From NCBI RefSeq assembly GCF_020497125.1, contig NC_059073.1, positions 12,111,225 through 12,175,224 on the forward strand: DNA of 64,000 nucleotides, read 5' to 3'. Every line of letters begins with the position of its first letter. Within the stretch, counting starts at the first letter, position 1. The translations under genes were made by a program, and so were the position numbers. Below the pieces are notes generated by a model, which was not told the origin of the DNA, made no database searches, and saw nothing but the letters and a program-made list of their open reading frames with translations. Origin of the DNA: Mauremys mutica. Taxonomy: Eukaryota; Chordata; Testudines; Geoemydidae. Positions 22,171 through 35,188 of the stretch are shown piece by piece.

Positions 22171-22985
22171 TGTCGGGGTTCCCTCCCCTCTCTGAACTTT
22201 AGGGTACAGCTGTGGGGACCCACATGAAAGACCCCCCTAACCTTATTTCTACCAGCTTAGGTTAAAACTTCCCAAGGCACAAATTCTTCCTTGTACCTTG
22301 GATTAGGTAAACGCTGCCTCCACCAAATGATTCAAACAAAGAATCAGGGAAAGGACCACTTGGAGTCCTATTTCCCCAAAATATTCCCCCAACCCCTACA
22401 CCCCCCTTTCCTGAGGAGGCTTGAGAATAAACAAGATGAGCACAGCCCAGCCTTGAGTTTTTAGGATACTAAAAAACCCAATCAGATTCTTAAAAAAACA
22501 GAAGTTTATTAGAAAGAAAAATGGTGAAAGGAGTACCTCTGTAAGAGTAGAATGGAAGATAATCTCACAGGCAATCAGATTCAAAACACAGAGGGTTTCC
22601 CTCGGGTCAAAGCCTTAAAGTTACAAAAAGAAAAAACAGGAATACACATTCCCCCCAGCACAGAGAAATTCACAAGCCAAAATAAAAGATAATCTAACTC
22701 ATTTCCTAGCTAAATACTTACTAACTCTCTAGGAATTGGATTGCTTGTTTCCTTGATCTGTCTCAGGCAAAAGCCACACAGAACAGACAAAACAAAGCCT
22801 TTCTCTCCCGCCACCCCCATTTGAAAGTATCTTGTCCCCTTATTGGTCCTTTTGGTCAGGTGCCAGCCAGGTTACTTGAGCTTCTTAACCCTTTACAGGT
22901 AAGAGGATTTTGTGCCTCTGGCCAGGAGGGATTTTATAGTACTGTATACAGGAAGGTGGTTACCCTTCCCTTTATATTTATGATA
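22171..22985 (-). mobile_element. Solo LTR, retroviral type, 815 bp
   Basis: On the minus strand it starts at 22985 in TATCATAAATATAAAGGG (TGTCATAAATAT-type end with one change) and ends in GGAACCCCGACA at 22171. The flanks GCGGC (22166-22170) and GCAGC (22986-22990) match at 4 of 5, the usual retroviral target duplication length. A minus-strand AATAAA lies at 22505-22510. No internal retroviral coding sequence is present, so this is a recombination-derived solo LTR. CA to TA change at one end fits age. Confidence 0.75.
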
Positions 22986-25639
22986 GCAGCCATTGCCTTG
23001 GGAGGCTTGTCTTGCATTGGCCCTGTTTCAGGAAGAAGCTCTTAGTTACTATTATCAATAAAATGTGTTGGATGGTTTGTTTGGTGAACTCCCTGTGGAA
23101 ACGGCAGCCTCTCATCTGCTGCATTCAGTGTCAAAGAGGAGTTGGACATTCGCATTTATTTCCCCATCCATTGAGAACCCGGTTTGTTTATTTAGCCGGG
23201 TTTGTTTAGTTAGCCAGGTCTGACCAATACTCAGAACAGATCATCATAATCCAGCTATCAAACCACTGCTACTGGGACTAATTCTGTGGTGAAACGTCTA
23301 ACCGCCTTGTGGCCTGTCTTCAATGGGTGCCAATCTGCTCCCTCGCCTTTCGGTATCTGAAAAGCTTGCAGCCGGCTAGCTAAGAGTCTGCAATCATGCT
23401 AATCATAGTATTTGATAGAGTGCCTCTCTTTCGACTATCTCAACTCGCTTTATGAACAGTAATTAAACTCATCATTCAGAAGTGTAAACTGATGTGCCGA
23501 GATGTTAAGTAGCTTGTCTAAATTTATACATATGGGAACAGAACCCAGGAGTCCTGACTGTCTACTGGTCTAACTTATGAGCTACTTGCCACTAGGCAGA
23601 TTGCTGTCTAAACTTCTGTCCATACCATCCTTCAAATGAGTAGGATTTTGAAAAAGGAAGGCATTTACCTATGTTTCTTCTTCCCAAGCCATGGCAAGCA
23701 AGTCATCTGGCACTTCAGAATGCCAGCAGATTCCAGAGACTAGTTTGAAAATTATTTATTGTTTGCAATGTGGTAGCACCCAAAATCTGTAAGACACAGT
23801 AGTCCTTGTCTAGGCAACTTGATCCCTTTTTGTTCCCCCAATATATCCTCCGCCTACCATGCCCAGCCCATGGTAGAGATCCAGGCTCTGTATCAGAGCT
23901 TGGCAGGAACAAAGCAGTATGTCAGATGGTATCTATATTAACGAAAGTGAAAAAGATGGTCTATAGGAGTGACAGAGCTTCTCACCTGTCCCCTGAATTC
24001 ACCAGTGGAGGAGGAAGATCTTGGAGATCTTGGTAAGAGCAATGAGACTAGACAAAGGCAATTTAAAACTTGACTTACACCCTGAAGCAAAAAATATGTC
24101 TCCTGATTTGTACCCAGGAGGGGACGCTCATCTCCCCATGCAGGTAGGAAAGCTACCCATGGCAATGGATGCAGAGATTTATTGAGTAGAGATGCATAGG
24201 GATTAGTACCATAGGGAAGGTCTTAAATCCTCTCCAACATTTCTAACACTTCATAAATTTCAGGCACACTTGGGCAAGAAGCCAGATGCTTGCAAAGAAA
24301 TTCTGAATGCTGAAGGCAAGAAGTGGAATTTTTTTTTTAGTATATTTTTTCCTCTTGGTTTCAATGCTATATTTAGGGAGGGTGGGGGGAGAGAGAGAGA
24401 GATTAGGCATTTCTTCATCTTCTGTAGTCACTCCAGTTGCTCTGCTCCTCATAACCGATGCCTCCTTTCCGGATAATGTTCAGTTCCACCAGGGAATTTT
24501 CTTAACCAGGGCTCCTGTAAGGGCAAAAGAGGAAAGCAGATCAGAGGTAAGTCAGCCTATCACTTCTGAGGCAGCACGTAATAATTATTGCTCTGATGAA
24601 CAATGATCAGTTATTAGCCAGGTAGAATGCCTGAAGTAGTTTCAGAAAAGGTTTGGAGTAAGTGAATCAACTCTGCTTGGTCACTCAGCAATCGAGTGCT
24701 GTGAGTTTGAGAGTCCCATCGCAGGCAGCTGTAGCAGACTCAGCTCGTCCATGGATTGGGAGTAGAGGAACAGTTGTAGTGCACACTAACCAGTGGGGTA
24801 TATAAACTCTCCTGGTCTTGATTTTCCCACTGGAGTAACTCTCTGGTTTTAGTTGAGTCCCTGATTGCCCGTGAAGGGGGAATGAGTCCCGGCCAGAGTC
24901 TGTTCCTGACTGTTCTGTGTGGCCTTGTGCACATCCCCTGAACTTCTCTGCAGCTGAGTTTGTAAAATAATATCACCGGATTTATCTACTTCACAGGGCA
25001 TTTACCTAACGCACAGTGAGAATTATTTAAGGTTTACAAAGGGCTTTGCATTGCTGGTGTGAAAGGTATCACAGATCTGTCACTGCTTTGGGTCTGTGTT
25101 TTGTTGTTAAACGTGAATTCTCGTTAAAGTTGGCTTATACGGATTAAAAAGTAGGAAGGCCATGATGCTCTGTGCACTGTCTCTTAACACCTGGCACAGA
25201 AAGCTAGGCTTGCTGAGGGCTGGAGAATGATGCAGGCCTAAGCTTGACGGCGCAGCAGAAAGTGACAGAACCTTTCAGAAAAATGTTGCTTTCCTTCTTT
25301 TCATAAAGTGCCTAGGTCACTATTAGAAGAAACACTTTAGCATGGTCACGTGACATGCCCTTTTGCTATGGCTGCTACTAGTGGGAAATTCTGGGTAAAA
25401 TACTCCACCCGTTGCTCATTTCAAACCTTTTCCTCGGCGAAGATTAAACTTGCAAAGCCCGTACAGTTGGTTGGAACTGCAGCAAGCCTGGCACGTGTCT
25501 AGTGCTAAAATCCTATGAAACAAGAGATGAAAATTTCACTAAAAAGAGTCGAGACTCAAACACTTGGGAATTCAACCAAGCAAAAGTTTATTTCCTGTGG
25601 AATCTTTATTATCGATCTACAGAGAGAGAAATAGGAAGA
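22986..25639. other. Intergenic, ancient repeat tail only
   Basis: At about 23490-23600, TGTTAAGTAGCTTGTCTAAA and GAACCCAGGAGTCCTGACTG resemble an ancient core-SINE tail. Nothing else was recognised. Confidence 0.45.
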
Positions 25640-25815
25640 CAGTCCAGTCCAATGGAAAGGACAGTTGATTGGGAGTCATAAAATGTGCAGTTTCTTCCCA
25701 GCTGTGCCACTGACCTGCGATGTGCCTCAGTTTCCCTGTCAGTAGAAAGAGGATAAGGGTACTCACAAAACACTTGGAGATCAAGGGATGAAACTGCTGT
25801 ACAAGAATGAAACAT
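25640..25815 (+). repeat. Ancient core-SINE (MIR-like)
   Basis: CAGTTTCTTCCCAGCTGTGCC, ACTGACCTGCGATGTGCCTC, AGTTTCCCTGTCAGTAG and ACACTTGGAGATCAAGGGATG follow the order of a core-SINE. The tRNA-derived head is too degraded to place. Confidence 0.6.
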
Positions 25816-26797
25816 TTTGATGAGCATTCAGGAGAAGCAGTGTACACTGTGCCCTCTGCACTTTCACTAAGCGTTTGAACCAAACTCTGGAGTAGCCAAT
25901 ACTTTTCTCTCTACTGGCAATGACTAAAATACAGGGAGCCCATGTGGGGAAGTCGTATGTTGGATGACATGCTGATGGAGTGATTCTCATAGATCTGCCT
26001 TTGTTTGGCACGTAACCCTGGGCGAGAAAGTTAAGGGACCAAACGTAACTCCCTGTTGAAAGGCTCTGCCATTCATATCCCCAGCCAATTCTGCTTAGGC
26101 CTGTAAGAGCAGCCAAGCAGCTGGAGAAAAATAAAGAGAAGAACTTCACCTTAATACACAAATGGCTCATGGCTCAGAGGTCTTTCAAATAAAAGAACCT
26201 TACCTTTCCAAAAGGTACTGCACCGATGTCTTTTGCCTCTTGTAAGGAGTTACTATGTAATAGAGATAGAGAGAGAGACGATGGACATCATGACATGAGG
26301 TATATTTCTCGCCCTCCAATCTGCTCACTAATCCATCCCTAGCAGGTGTACTATTAGCATTCAAAATCTCTGAGCTTCTTTCTGAAAGCAGCCCCTTTTC
26401 TAAAACAATAAAGAACCTGTTACAAAAAGGCCTGTCTTCCTTTGTTTCTAGCTCTGGCAGATTGTGAGATATTGAACCTTCAAAATCATAATGGGAGAGC
26501 TAGCTTAATAGATCATTTGTACAGATACGAAAATGCACCGCATAACCTAAGGCTTTACAGGAAGAGGGACATACAAAATACCATGGCATCAATAAGATGT
26601 CTGAAAAATCTAAACATTTCAGGAGTAACTCTTCTCTAAAATGTGGCATGCACAAGTCAGTGGTGGCTTGAAGGCTTTATTGGCACTGAGATAGGCGACC
26701 TGTGTAATGTAACCATTTCTGATTTATGATAAGAATAAACTCATAACAGCTCCGACCATTGTGTGTGTATATTTAGTGACAGAGAAATGACATATTG

Positions 26798-26838
<41 letters not shown>
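26798..26838. repeat. Compound CT/TA microsatellite
   Basis: A CT run passes directly into a TA run ending at ATATAGG. It accounts for the RERERE stretch in the minus-strand frame across it. Confidence 0.95.
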
Positions 26839-27605
26839 GGTCGTCTTCTTCCCTCACTTCTACTGGTGTAAATCAGGAGTACCTCTGTTGAAGTCAGTGG
26901 AGTTACACCACTGCAAAATAGACATAATGATAGACAAGCCCATGAATATTTCCCAGTATGCGGATTTGTATTTTCACAAGCTTCATTCCATATTTTCCAT
27001 GCTTGAGCTATGACAGAGCTGGAGGAGTGCAGCTCTTTCTGGGTTTTAAATAGAGAGTCTCCAGAGTGTCTAGCATTGCTGATATTTCGCCAGAGCATCA
27101 GCTTCTAGCCTGCTTTGAGAAAGAATGCAGCTCTGCCCAACTGGATGGCCTGATTACACTTTAAAAAAATAATTCTGAAAAATTGAATTCACCTTCTTTT
27201 AATTGACAAAAATCTCTTTAGGTCTTCGGCATGACACTAATGGGACGTTAGGATATATAATTGCTGGAACATAGGTATAGTTTTCTGATGGGACGCTCCT
27301 GCAATCTGATCCATGAAGGATCCTGCATCCTTGTGGGTCAGATGACAGGATCCAGCTCTGGACTGCCAGCTCTGAGGAGCAGGGACTGTCTACCCCTGCA
27401 TGCATGTGTAACCCACCGCTCAGAGTGTGTTGGAGGCGCAATGCTGTGCTGATCCACAGAGGCAATGAGTCATTAAAGCCACAAGCTACAGAAGTTTGGC
27501 TCTTTAGTTCAAGTTGTAGCCGGTCATGCTTTTAGCTCTGCAGTTCAAACCCCAGTGTGCCAGCAGAGAGAGTGACTTTTTTTTTTAATGGAGATATACC
27601 TAGCT
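26839..27605. other. Intergenic, no recognised feature
   Basis: No domain, RNA gene or repeat could be supported here. Confidence 0.45.
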
Positions 27606-27768
27606 CATAGAGCTGGAAGGGACCTTGAAAGGTCATCGAGTCCAGTCCCCTGCCTTCACAGCAGGACCAAGTACTGTTCCTGACAGATTTTTACCCCAGA
27701 TCCCTAAATGGCCCCCTCAACGGGGTTTAGCAGGCCAATGCTCAAACCACTGAGCTATCCCTCCCCAA
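27606..27768 (-). mobile_element. tRNA-derived SINE, reverse orientation
   Basis: Read on the minus strand: GGGGAGGGATAGCTCAGTGG, TTTGAGCATTGGCCTGCTAA, then the B-box position altered (the GTTGTGAGTTCAATCC block is deleted), then GGGGCCATTTAGGGATCTGG and a CR1-like tail. Loss of the B-box makes this copy transcriptionally dead. Confidence 0.85.
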
Positions 27769-29883
27769 GGTCCATGAGTACTTCCATTCCAACCCCCTGT
27801 TCAGTTCCTTTCCAACTTCCAAACCTTTCACCCATCAGAACGAAACTTTCAGGGCCTTGCTTTTTTCCTTAAGGTTATTTACGTTTGAGCAAAATACTTC
27901 CCCATTTATAAAACCCTTGTGACTTTTTGGAAGAGCTCTAAATGCCAACGTACTTGGGAAGCTTGGCAACTGGGCAAAGCTGAATTTGGCACGGAAATAG
28001 CCCTAACAGAAAAGAAAGTCATTGGAGTGTTCAAAAAAGAGGGAGTTGATTTGACTATGTTATGAAGGCTTGAAAATTGTCTTCTCTGCAGATGTAGTAG
28101 ACAGGGTCTGAGTTTTAAAAAAGAATTGAAATGGCTTTTTTTTAACCAGCGTTCTAGGTGAAAGAACACACCTGGCTAGAGTTAATGCGGTGTGCATAAC
28201 CTTACCTGCAGCTTCCTCACTTTGCAGAGGTTCGTTCTACAAGCCTGATGCTCGTGTAACATAGCGTTTTGTATGACAGAGTGTAATACATGTGAACAAG
28301 TGTGAAAAGTGCTGAACTGCCGTTCCTGAGTATTGAAATTCTCCCACCACAGAATGGACACTAAGCCTGGTAAAGGCAATTTTCCCTCATTCAGCCCCAG
28401 CCAACCTGCCTCAACTGTGATACGATGGGGGCCATTTTAGGGGTGATTGTGATCAGCCAGGGACAGATTTTTAAAGCGATTCTAGGCACCTAAAGATGCG
28501 GCTAGGTGCCTAGCAAGCTTTTCAGAAGCATCTTGGTGCCTAACTCCAATTGGTTTCAATAGGCGTTAAGCACTTTTAAAAATCTCACTGTGTCTATGTG
28601 CATCTTTAGGGTCCTAAATACCTTCGGCCGCTCTGGTGCATCCAGACCTTAGCGTCTGCTAAGAATGCCAATGAGGGTGCCACTTAGTGATGGTTCTTTT
28701 AGTGATAGGGGTCAGTTGTCCCCTAGAGAAACCACCACATTCCACAAAGCCTGAGAGCTTCCCCCGGGTTTGTTTAGCTAGTTTCCTTTCTTCTGAACAG
28801 TTCTGAACCCAGGGTATTCTGCTGGCAGTCGGCAGCATAGCCATCCTCTCCAAGCTCACTGAGATACACATGGCATAAAAGCTGTCCTCTGTGCTCTGTC
28901 TACAAAAAATACCATATTTGGCCAGTTTGAGCCATAGTTGAGAAAGAACTTGCCAGCACGTGGAGCTGACCATTTTAAATCGAAAGAGAGCGGGGTTTAA
29001 CCCTTTGTTTATAAATAAGATGATAAATCACTGGAGGAAATTTAAACACAGAGCGGCTGCAAAGCTAAACACACGCTGAAGCCGTTCCCAGAGAGCTGCG
29101 TAACGTTCGAAGGCAGGAGGTGGGTGGGGGGTGGGAATTCGCCCAGCTGTTCGGATTCAGCACTGTGAGACGGGAAAAAGCCAAAGCATTAACTTTGACT
29201 GTTTATTTGAATTACACTCTGGCTTGTTTGTTAATGTTCTTTTCAGTCTTGGCTGTCGCAGCATATGGCTCTCTCGTTCCCTCTCTCTGTGCCCCCATGC
29301 CGAGATCCTGTCTGCATATGCCACTAAATAACCCTTTAACAGGGCAGGTGCTGCTACAACAGAGTTTGGTTCATTCCTCCTGGCTGCCTGTCTTCTGCAT
29401 CCCACTTCGCATCAGAGGACCTGATCCAAAGGCCAAGGTAGTCAGTGAAAAGACTTCTCTGGTCTTTGCTAAGCATTGGATCAGGTCCCTAAAGCTGAGG
29501 CTGAAGTCGGTGTTTGCTGCAGAAGCAAAACTAAAAATGCAGTGAATGAAAACCTGGTGGTCGACTCTGCCCTGCTGGGAGCGGCACGACAGTCCCAGGG
29601 CTGAGCTACCCAGGAGAAATAAGCGAATGTAGCGCCAAGCATGCAGACAACAGGGAAAGAGACTTTAGGGTCTGGTCCAGCAAAGCATCTGACCGTTTCC
29701 TACCTGGCACAAAGCCTGTTGGAATCAGCCCAGGGCATAGGTCAAGGATAAAGAATTGCAAAGAGAGTTGATCTTCTAACGCTGAACAAGGAGCTTGATC
29801 AGAATAAGGAAAACAATAGCAGCCCTAAGTCTTTTTTTTTCTCCTTTTCCCAATCCCCGTCTTGCCTAGCTGCCTGCTACAGA
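27769..29883. other. Intergenic, one diverged repeat
   Basis: Around 28470-28600, TTCTAGGCACCTAAAGATGC, GGTGCCTAACTCCAATTGG and TTTAAAAATCTCACTG represent a diverged dispersed repeat. The 141-codon frame at 29120-29545 has no domain and overlaps alternative frames; it is not called a gene. Confidence 0.45.
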
Positions 29884-30245
29884 CAGGACCGGTGCAAGGA
29901 TGTTTCGCGCCCTAGGCGAAACGTCCACCTTGCGCCCTCTCCCCCGGCGCCCCTGCCCTGAGGTGCCCCCCCATGGCAGCTCCTCACCTCCGCCCTGAGG
30001 TTCCCCCTTGCGGCAGCTCCCCCCCTCCGCCCTGAGGCACCCCTCCCGTGGCAGCTCCCCACCCCCACCCTCCGCCTTGAGGCACCCCCCCGCCCCAGCC
30101 CACCCCTGCTCCGCGCACAAGCACGAGCACGCCGTCGCTGCTTCACTTCTCCCGCCTCCCAGGCTTGCGGCGCCTAAGCTGATTGGTGCCGCAAGCCTGG
30201 GAGGCGGGAGAAGTGAAGCAGCTCACCCCTGCCCCGCCTCCACAC
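29884..30245. repeat. GC-rich fold-back repeat, probable MITE
   Basis: Begins near CAGGACCGGTGCAAGG and includes GCGCCCTAGGCGAAACG, then tandem GGCAGCTCC-type units, and finally a 38-base inverted repeat (30137-30174 with 30185-30222, 37 of 38 paired). The start resembles a hAT terminus, but no matching right end or target duplication was found. Confidence 0.5.
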
Positions 30246-30334
30246 CAGATTTGGAATAAGGAGACTTGGGAGACCTCTGGAAAATCTTGACTCTGCCGCT
30301 GACTTTCTCTTTGCCCTTCAGCAAGTCACGTTGG

Positions 30335-30565
30335 ACTAGCTTGCCAAAGGTGTTTGGGGATTGCTGCACTCAGCATTGCAATGCCTAACTGAGTTACGGG
30401 CTTAAGTCCCATTTTCAAAAGGGACATAGACACTTAGGAGCCACAATCCCATTGGCAACCAATGGGATTTAGGCTCTTGTGTGCCTAAGCCACTTGTGGA
30501 AAATTAGACTTAGGCTCCTAAATCAGGTAGGCATTACTAAGTTGAGTGCCGCAGTGCTTAAACAC
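30335..30565 (+). repeat. Ancient dispersed repeat with small hairpin
   Basis: Phrases of the kind TAAGTCCCATTTTCAAAAGG and CTTAGGCTCCTAAATCAGG recur at 9.2 and 28.5 kb in altered form. AATCCCATTGG (30445-30455) and CCAATGGGATT (30459-30469) pair perfectly. Confidence 0.45.
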
Positions 30566-33239
30566 CTACAGAAACCTGGGTCTTTGCCCCTCTGTGCCTC
30601 GATATCCCCATTTTACAGATGAGGACAATATACCTTTTGTCAAGCCCTCGGAGCTCTACAGCTGAAGAGTACTGAGTAATATTAACTGCGATTTTGGTCC
30701 AGAGCCACCTCATTTTTAAAAATGGGTGGAGGGTTTTTAGTTTTTTGCCTTACCAGCTCCCCAGTTCCTAATGCATATTACCAAGCAATGGGGGTAGAAA
30801 AATAATGGAAAGTGACCCAACAATAAAAGTCCACTCTTATATGACAAATCTTCTGTAACCATTTCAATTCTGATCTGGAGAAGGAGCAAACTCTCTTTCG
30901 CTCGGGGCCCAATCTGCGGCTTTTGCATTGCCTGCTAGTGAGGAAACCTTTGGCGTAACCCTTTTGCCTTTGTTACTGAGACATTGGTACCACGGCAGGC
31001 ACGAAGGGACCCCAAATAGAAGCCATCTCCCGGCCATCCTGTGTCTAATTTTCCCTGACACAGATCCTTCCCTTTTCCATGGAGACAAGCAGAGGCAGGG
31101 TGAACAGATCTAAACCAACCATGCTGGACTCTCCCTTACAAAAAACCAACACTGTAAGTTCACTTTGGCAGACAAAGGGTTACCTGCCGCCTTTTGGATG
31201 CTAGGGCTGCAAAGGCCAAGAGTTTGCTTCACTTTAAACTGGGGCTAGGTGGACAAGCCATATGATTTGCCTCAAGTATCTAGGGTATCTGAACAATATT
31301 CCTCGAGGCCGGGGCAGGTCCATTTCATTTGTCTGTAAAGCACTATGCAGACCTATGACGCTCTCAATTATAGTGATAACGAGGCATGTTGCTAACTCAG
31401 AGTAATGAACTGAACTGGAGCAAAGGAAAATGTAGGGTGAACATTGGACTGTAAGGCTGAAGAAAAATCTCACAGGGCAGTAGTGGAAGATCAGAACTTG
31501 GGACATTTAAAACTAAACTGGATGCCTAGAGACGATGAGCAAATCGAATCACATGACCCAGGGCAGCTAACAATTCAAATTTGGCTGTCTCACTGCCCAA
31601 TGTAAATTACAATGAAATATCTTTGGTGCCGTGATTGTCTGAAGGCGTCTATCTCCGGCGTTCTGCTTTCTCTGATTTGGATTACTGTGTCGGTGTTCCT
31701 CATTTGTATTCTCTTGTTTGCATTGTGTCTGACTCTTACTTGGGGTCTGATCCAACCCCCAGCGGGAGTGTTTCTTTGACTTTCGTGGGCTTTGGATTAG
31801 GCCTTTGGTCTCATATGTTTAATTCTGTCCTTACTTTAATATAAATTAAAATGCCATTGCCACCCTCAGTTTGAGTTTGAGAGGCAGAATAGAGACTGTA
31901 TCATCCTGTATTTCAGACTCGGGTAGAAACTCTCATATCGAGGCAGGGCAGAACTGGATTTCTATTTTTTTATCATTTCAATAGATAATATCGATGTTCA
32001 TTTTAAAGCATTTTTTTTTAGATTTTTAATTATTTAAATTTTCACAGTGGCAGGAAATTATGTGGGGGGGGAAGGTCAGACAAAGCAGCACGCTTTGAGC
32101 TCTCCTTATCGGGGCCGGGCAGAGAAAGGGCAGTCTGTTTCATGGAGCATTTTGATATTTCAGATTTGGTTTTGCTGCGCTGTGGAACAAAACCCAACAA
32201 TTTTGAAATTCTCCCTGACTTCCCCAGAGCTGTGAACCTTGAGACCCCTGGACTCCCCAGCTCCAGGGCCATGCCTTCGTGGGCTACCCCAGAGCCACGG
32301 ACCCTGAAATCTCCGGTTCAGGGGCCATCTGCCTCATGGACTGACGCTAGAAGCCCTGGAATTCCATGCTGCCCCAGAACCACAATCCAGGGAGCTTGGG
32401 AGCCAGTGCTCCCAGGACTTCCAGGTTCCGAGCTCTCCATTAGACCCCCAGATAGGCTGCCAAAGAGCTGGGAACCTAGAAGCCTGGGGTCCCCAGAACC
32501 ACTTCTGCAAAGCATTGCAGCTAATTGGCATTCCCAGATGGAAACCCATTCCACTGGTGAATTTCCAACCAGCTCTGCTCATTAGGTTGCATTTTACAGG
32601 GCTATCTATTAATAGGAGCTTCCTGCGGGCAAAGCGACGCTCGTTCTGTTTCCAAGAATTTCTCATGAGCAGCCGAGTGGTTGAGCACATGTAGAGAATC
32701 TCTTCCAATGCTCCAGCACTCACTTAGAAGAGCACTGGCCTTTCTAGAAACCTTCCCAATGTTTCTGCAGATTGCACAGGACGTCTCCCCTTCTCTGATG
32801 GGATCCCCAAGGATATTTAGTGTTCTGTTCATTCTGGAAAATATGTTTACATCTAAGTTTCTCATATTACTAAGTTTATTCTTTGATCTCATGTGCTTTA
32901 AGCTCGCTTGGCCCAGGGCTTTCATTATTATCCTCCGCTGATCCAGGCTGATGCTCAGGGAGGGCGGGGTCCCAAGAGGCTGATTTGAGGTATTCCAGAT
33001 GTTTTTCAAACCACTTATTTCAATCAGCCAAGTTTCTGTGTATATAGTTTTTATATCAATATGTTTAAAACAGTGGGTAAGCCGGGAATGATTTGAAAAT
33101 TAAACTGTCGGACTCAGTTTGGTTTGGAATCTCAAGGCTGATGTTGCTATGTCTACAGAGCTCTAGAAGCTGCTACACAGCCTACTGGGTCTTGGCTGTA
33201 AAATGAAGCTGTTCCTTATTTTTATGAGCTGACTGTAGC
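30566..33239. other. Intergenic with a degenerate GC-rich repeat block
   Basis: Between about 32225 and 32510 phrases built from CCCCAGAGC, CATGGACC, AAGCCCTGG and CCAGGGAGC recur irregularly, like a decayed minisatellite. It keeps a 147-codon frame open (32142-32585), which I do not regard as a gene. Confidence 0.4.
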
Positions 33240-33399
33240 TGAAGAACCCAGACCCTCGATCTGCCCACCCCGGACACAGATCAGAGCGCCGGCAGACACT
33301 CAAAGCAAGGCTCGGCCTCAGGCACACTCAACAGGGCACTTCTCCCTGCGCCCATCCGTCCCCGGGCCTCAGTGGGTCACAGCTGAGAATACCAGATTC

Positions 33400-34230
33400 A
33401 GGACAAACTGCTGAGAAATAGGGCAGGCACACCTCAAACAGGTGGTTAATTCTATCATTAGATTGTACCAAGCCAGTAATAAAAGTAAACTTCGGTCTCA
33501 CCACACTGGTTAACAAGAAGTCAAAAATGGAGCCTCCTTAGGCATTCCAGGCCTTATCGCTACACCCAGACACTGGACTTTCTGATGAGTGTTACTGAAA
33601 TCCAATTTCATCAGACAAAGGATTCTTCTGATCTCAAGAGCTCACCCATGCAACCAGGTCAATATACAAGAACCACGCTGCTGCCCATCCTTTAGTAACT
33701 AAAATCTAGCAGTTTATTAATAAAGAAAAGAAGAAGAGAGTTATTATGGTTAATAGAATCATATGCCTACAATAATGACAATGCTCTTAGATCGGGTTTG
33801 TAGCAGTGACTGTATGGACTGCAGGCTTGTAAAGTCTCTGGTAGCTTCCAAAAGATTGGAAGGTCCTCAGTCCATAGTCCAATATGCTCCTTTTAGTTGT
33901 AAATCCACAGTCCAGAGAATCAGAAAAGGAAAGAGGCAAAATGGAGTCATTTCAGGGGTCTTTTATACCCTTTGCCACGTGCCTGGAAACGTACAGTCCC
34001 AAACAAAGCTCACAGCACAGTTTGTGGGAAATTACTGGCACAAGATGGAGTCCAGGGTCTCAGGAGCATGTCACATGCCCTTACATGGCTTCCTGACTCA
34101 CAGGGGCAGTCACTGACCATATCCGTGCTAAGGTGTTCACAGGAAGACTTATCTAGGTGGAATTATGGCCTGTGGTGAGAGTGAAGTGTTCTTAATGGGC
34201 AATCAAGTTTGGTGATAGTTCCACCATACA
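33400..34230 (-). mobile_element. Probable retroviral-type LTR remnant
   Basis: On the minus strand a TATA box (TATAAAAG, complement of 33960-33967) precedes an AATAAA signal (complement of 33713-33718) by about 245 bases, the spacing of an LTR promoter and poly(A) site. The right edge at 34230 reads TGTATGGTGGAAC on the minus strand. The left edge and target duplication were not found, so the limits are approximate. Confidence 0.45.
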
Positions 34231-35021
34231 GCATCACCGCCAAAGCTCACTTCTCTGCTCCCACTCAACCCCTAGACGACCCACCCGCAAGACGACACAG
34301 AGCGGTAGGCAGACACAGGGCCCCAGTGGCTCACTCCCAAGCTGTGGCACCATCACTTCTCCATGGCCTCACCCCTCCATTTGGAGTGGCGAAGGAAGGA
34401 AGTGAGGCAGGGACAGGGTAGTGATCTGAGGCCCTTTCTTACACTCAGACTGCACCGGGCAGTGGGGAGGGTCCCAGTATTTACATGCTGGCTGCTGAGC
34501 TGTCTCTGCCTGGCTGGATGAGCTGGGCATCCTGCACTTTCCCCTCCTGCCACACGCAATCCTCCCTTGGGGGAGTGTTGGCAGGGGCCCTGCTACTTCC
34601 CGGTGTAGTTAACAGCCCCTTGATATCCATGGGATCGTTCACGCCTCTCCGTGTAACCACTGTAGGCAATTTGTACGCTCAGGGAGTTGTTGCTGTCACT
34701 TCCAGGTGTAGTTAACACCCCATTGAAATTCATGGGACAGTTTACACCTCTCAGAGCAAGTGTTTCAGGCTCTTTGCACGCTCAGGCAGATGTTGCTGTC
34801 TTGGTTATGCCCACGTCATGTTTTCAATCTTTCTTCACAACCTTGAGGGCTAGAAGCTTACCCCAGACCACTGCTGATGTGCCTAGTGTTCCCACACTGC
34901 CCCAAGGCCCACCTGCTGTGCTTGTCTGGCACTTTATTTATTAATTATTATTTATTTATGGATTTGTATAAGAATAGTGCTCGGTGCCCTGTCATTGACC
35001 CCATTGTTCTAGGCACCAGAC
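34231..35021. other. Intergenic with a two-copy tandem repeat
   Basis: About 34592-34694 and 34695-34797 are two diverged copies of a roughly 103-base unit (ACTTCCCGGTGTAGTTAACA versus ACTTCCAGGTGTAGTTAACA). From 34930 a dispersed repeat begins that continues after the SINE at 35.0 kb. Confidence 0.7.
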
Positions 35022-35188
35022 AAAGGGGATCGCTCAGTGGTTTGAACATTGGCCTGCTAAATCCAGCGTTGTAAATTCAATCCTTCAGGGGGCCATCTGG
35101 GGATTTAGTTGGGGATTGGTCCTGCTTTGAGCAGGGGGTTGGACTAGATGACCTCCTGAGGTCCCTCCTAACCCTGCTATTCTATAAG
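35022..35188 (+). mobile_element. tRNA-derived SINE with CR1-like tail
   Basis: CGCTCAGTGGTTTGAACATT (A-box region), GTTGTAAATTCAATCC (B-box) and the CR1-like GGTCCTGCTTTGAGCAGG to CTATTCTATAA end. It splits an older repeat: CGGTGCCCTGTCATTGACCC lies on the left and CAAAGAGCTTATGCAATCTA on the right. Confidence 0.88.
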
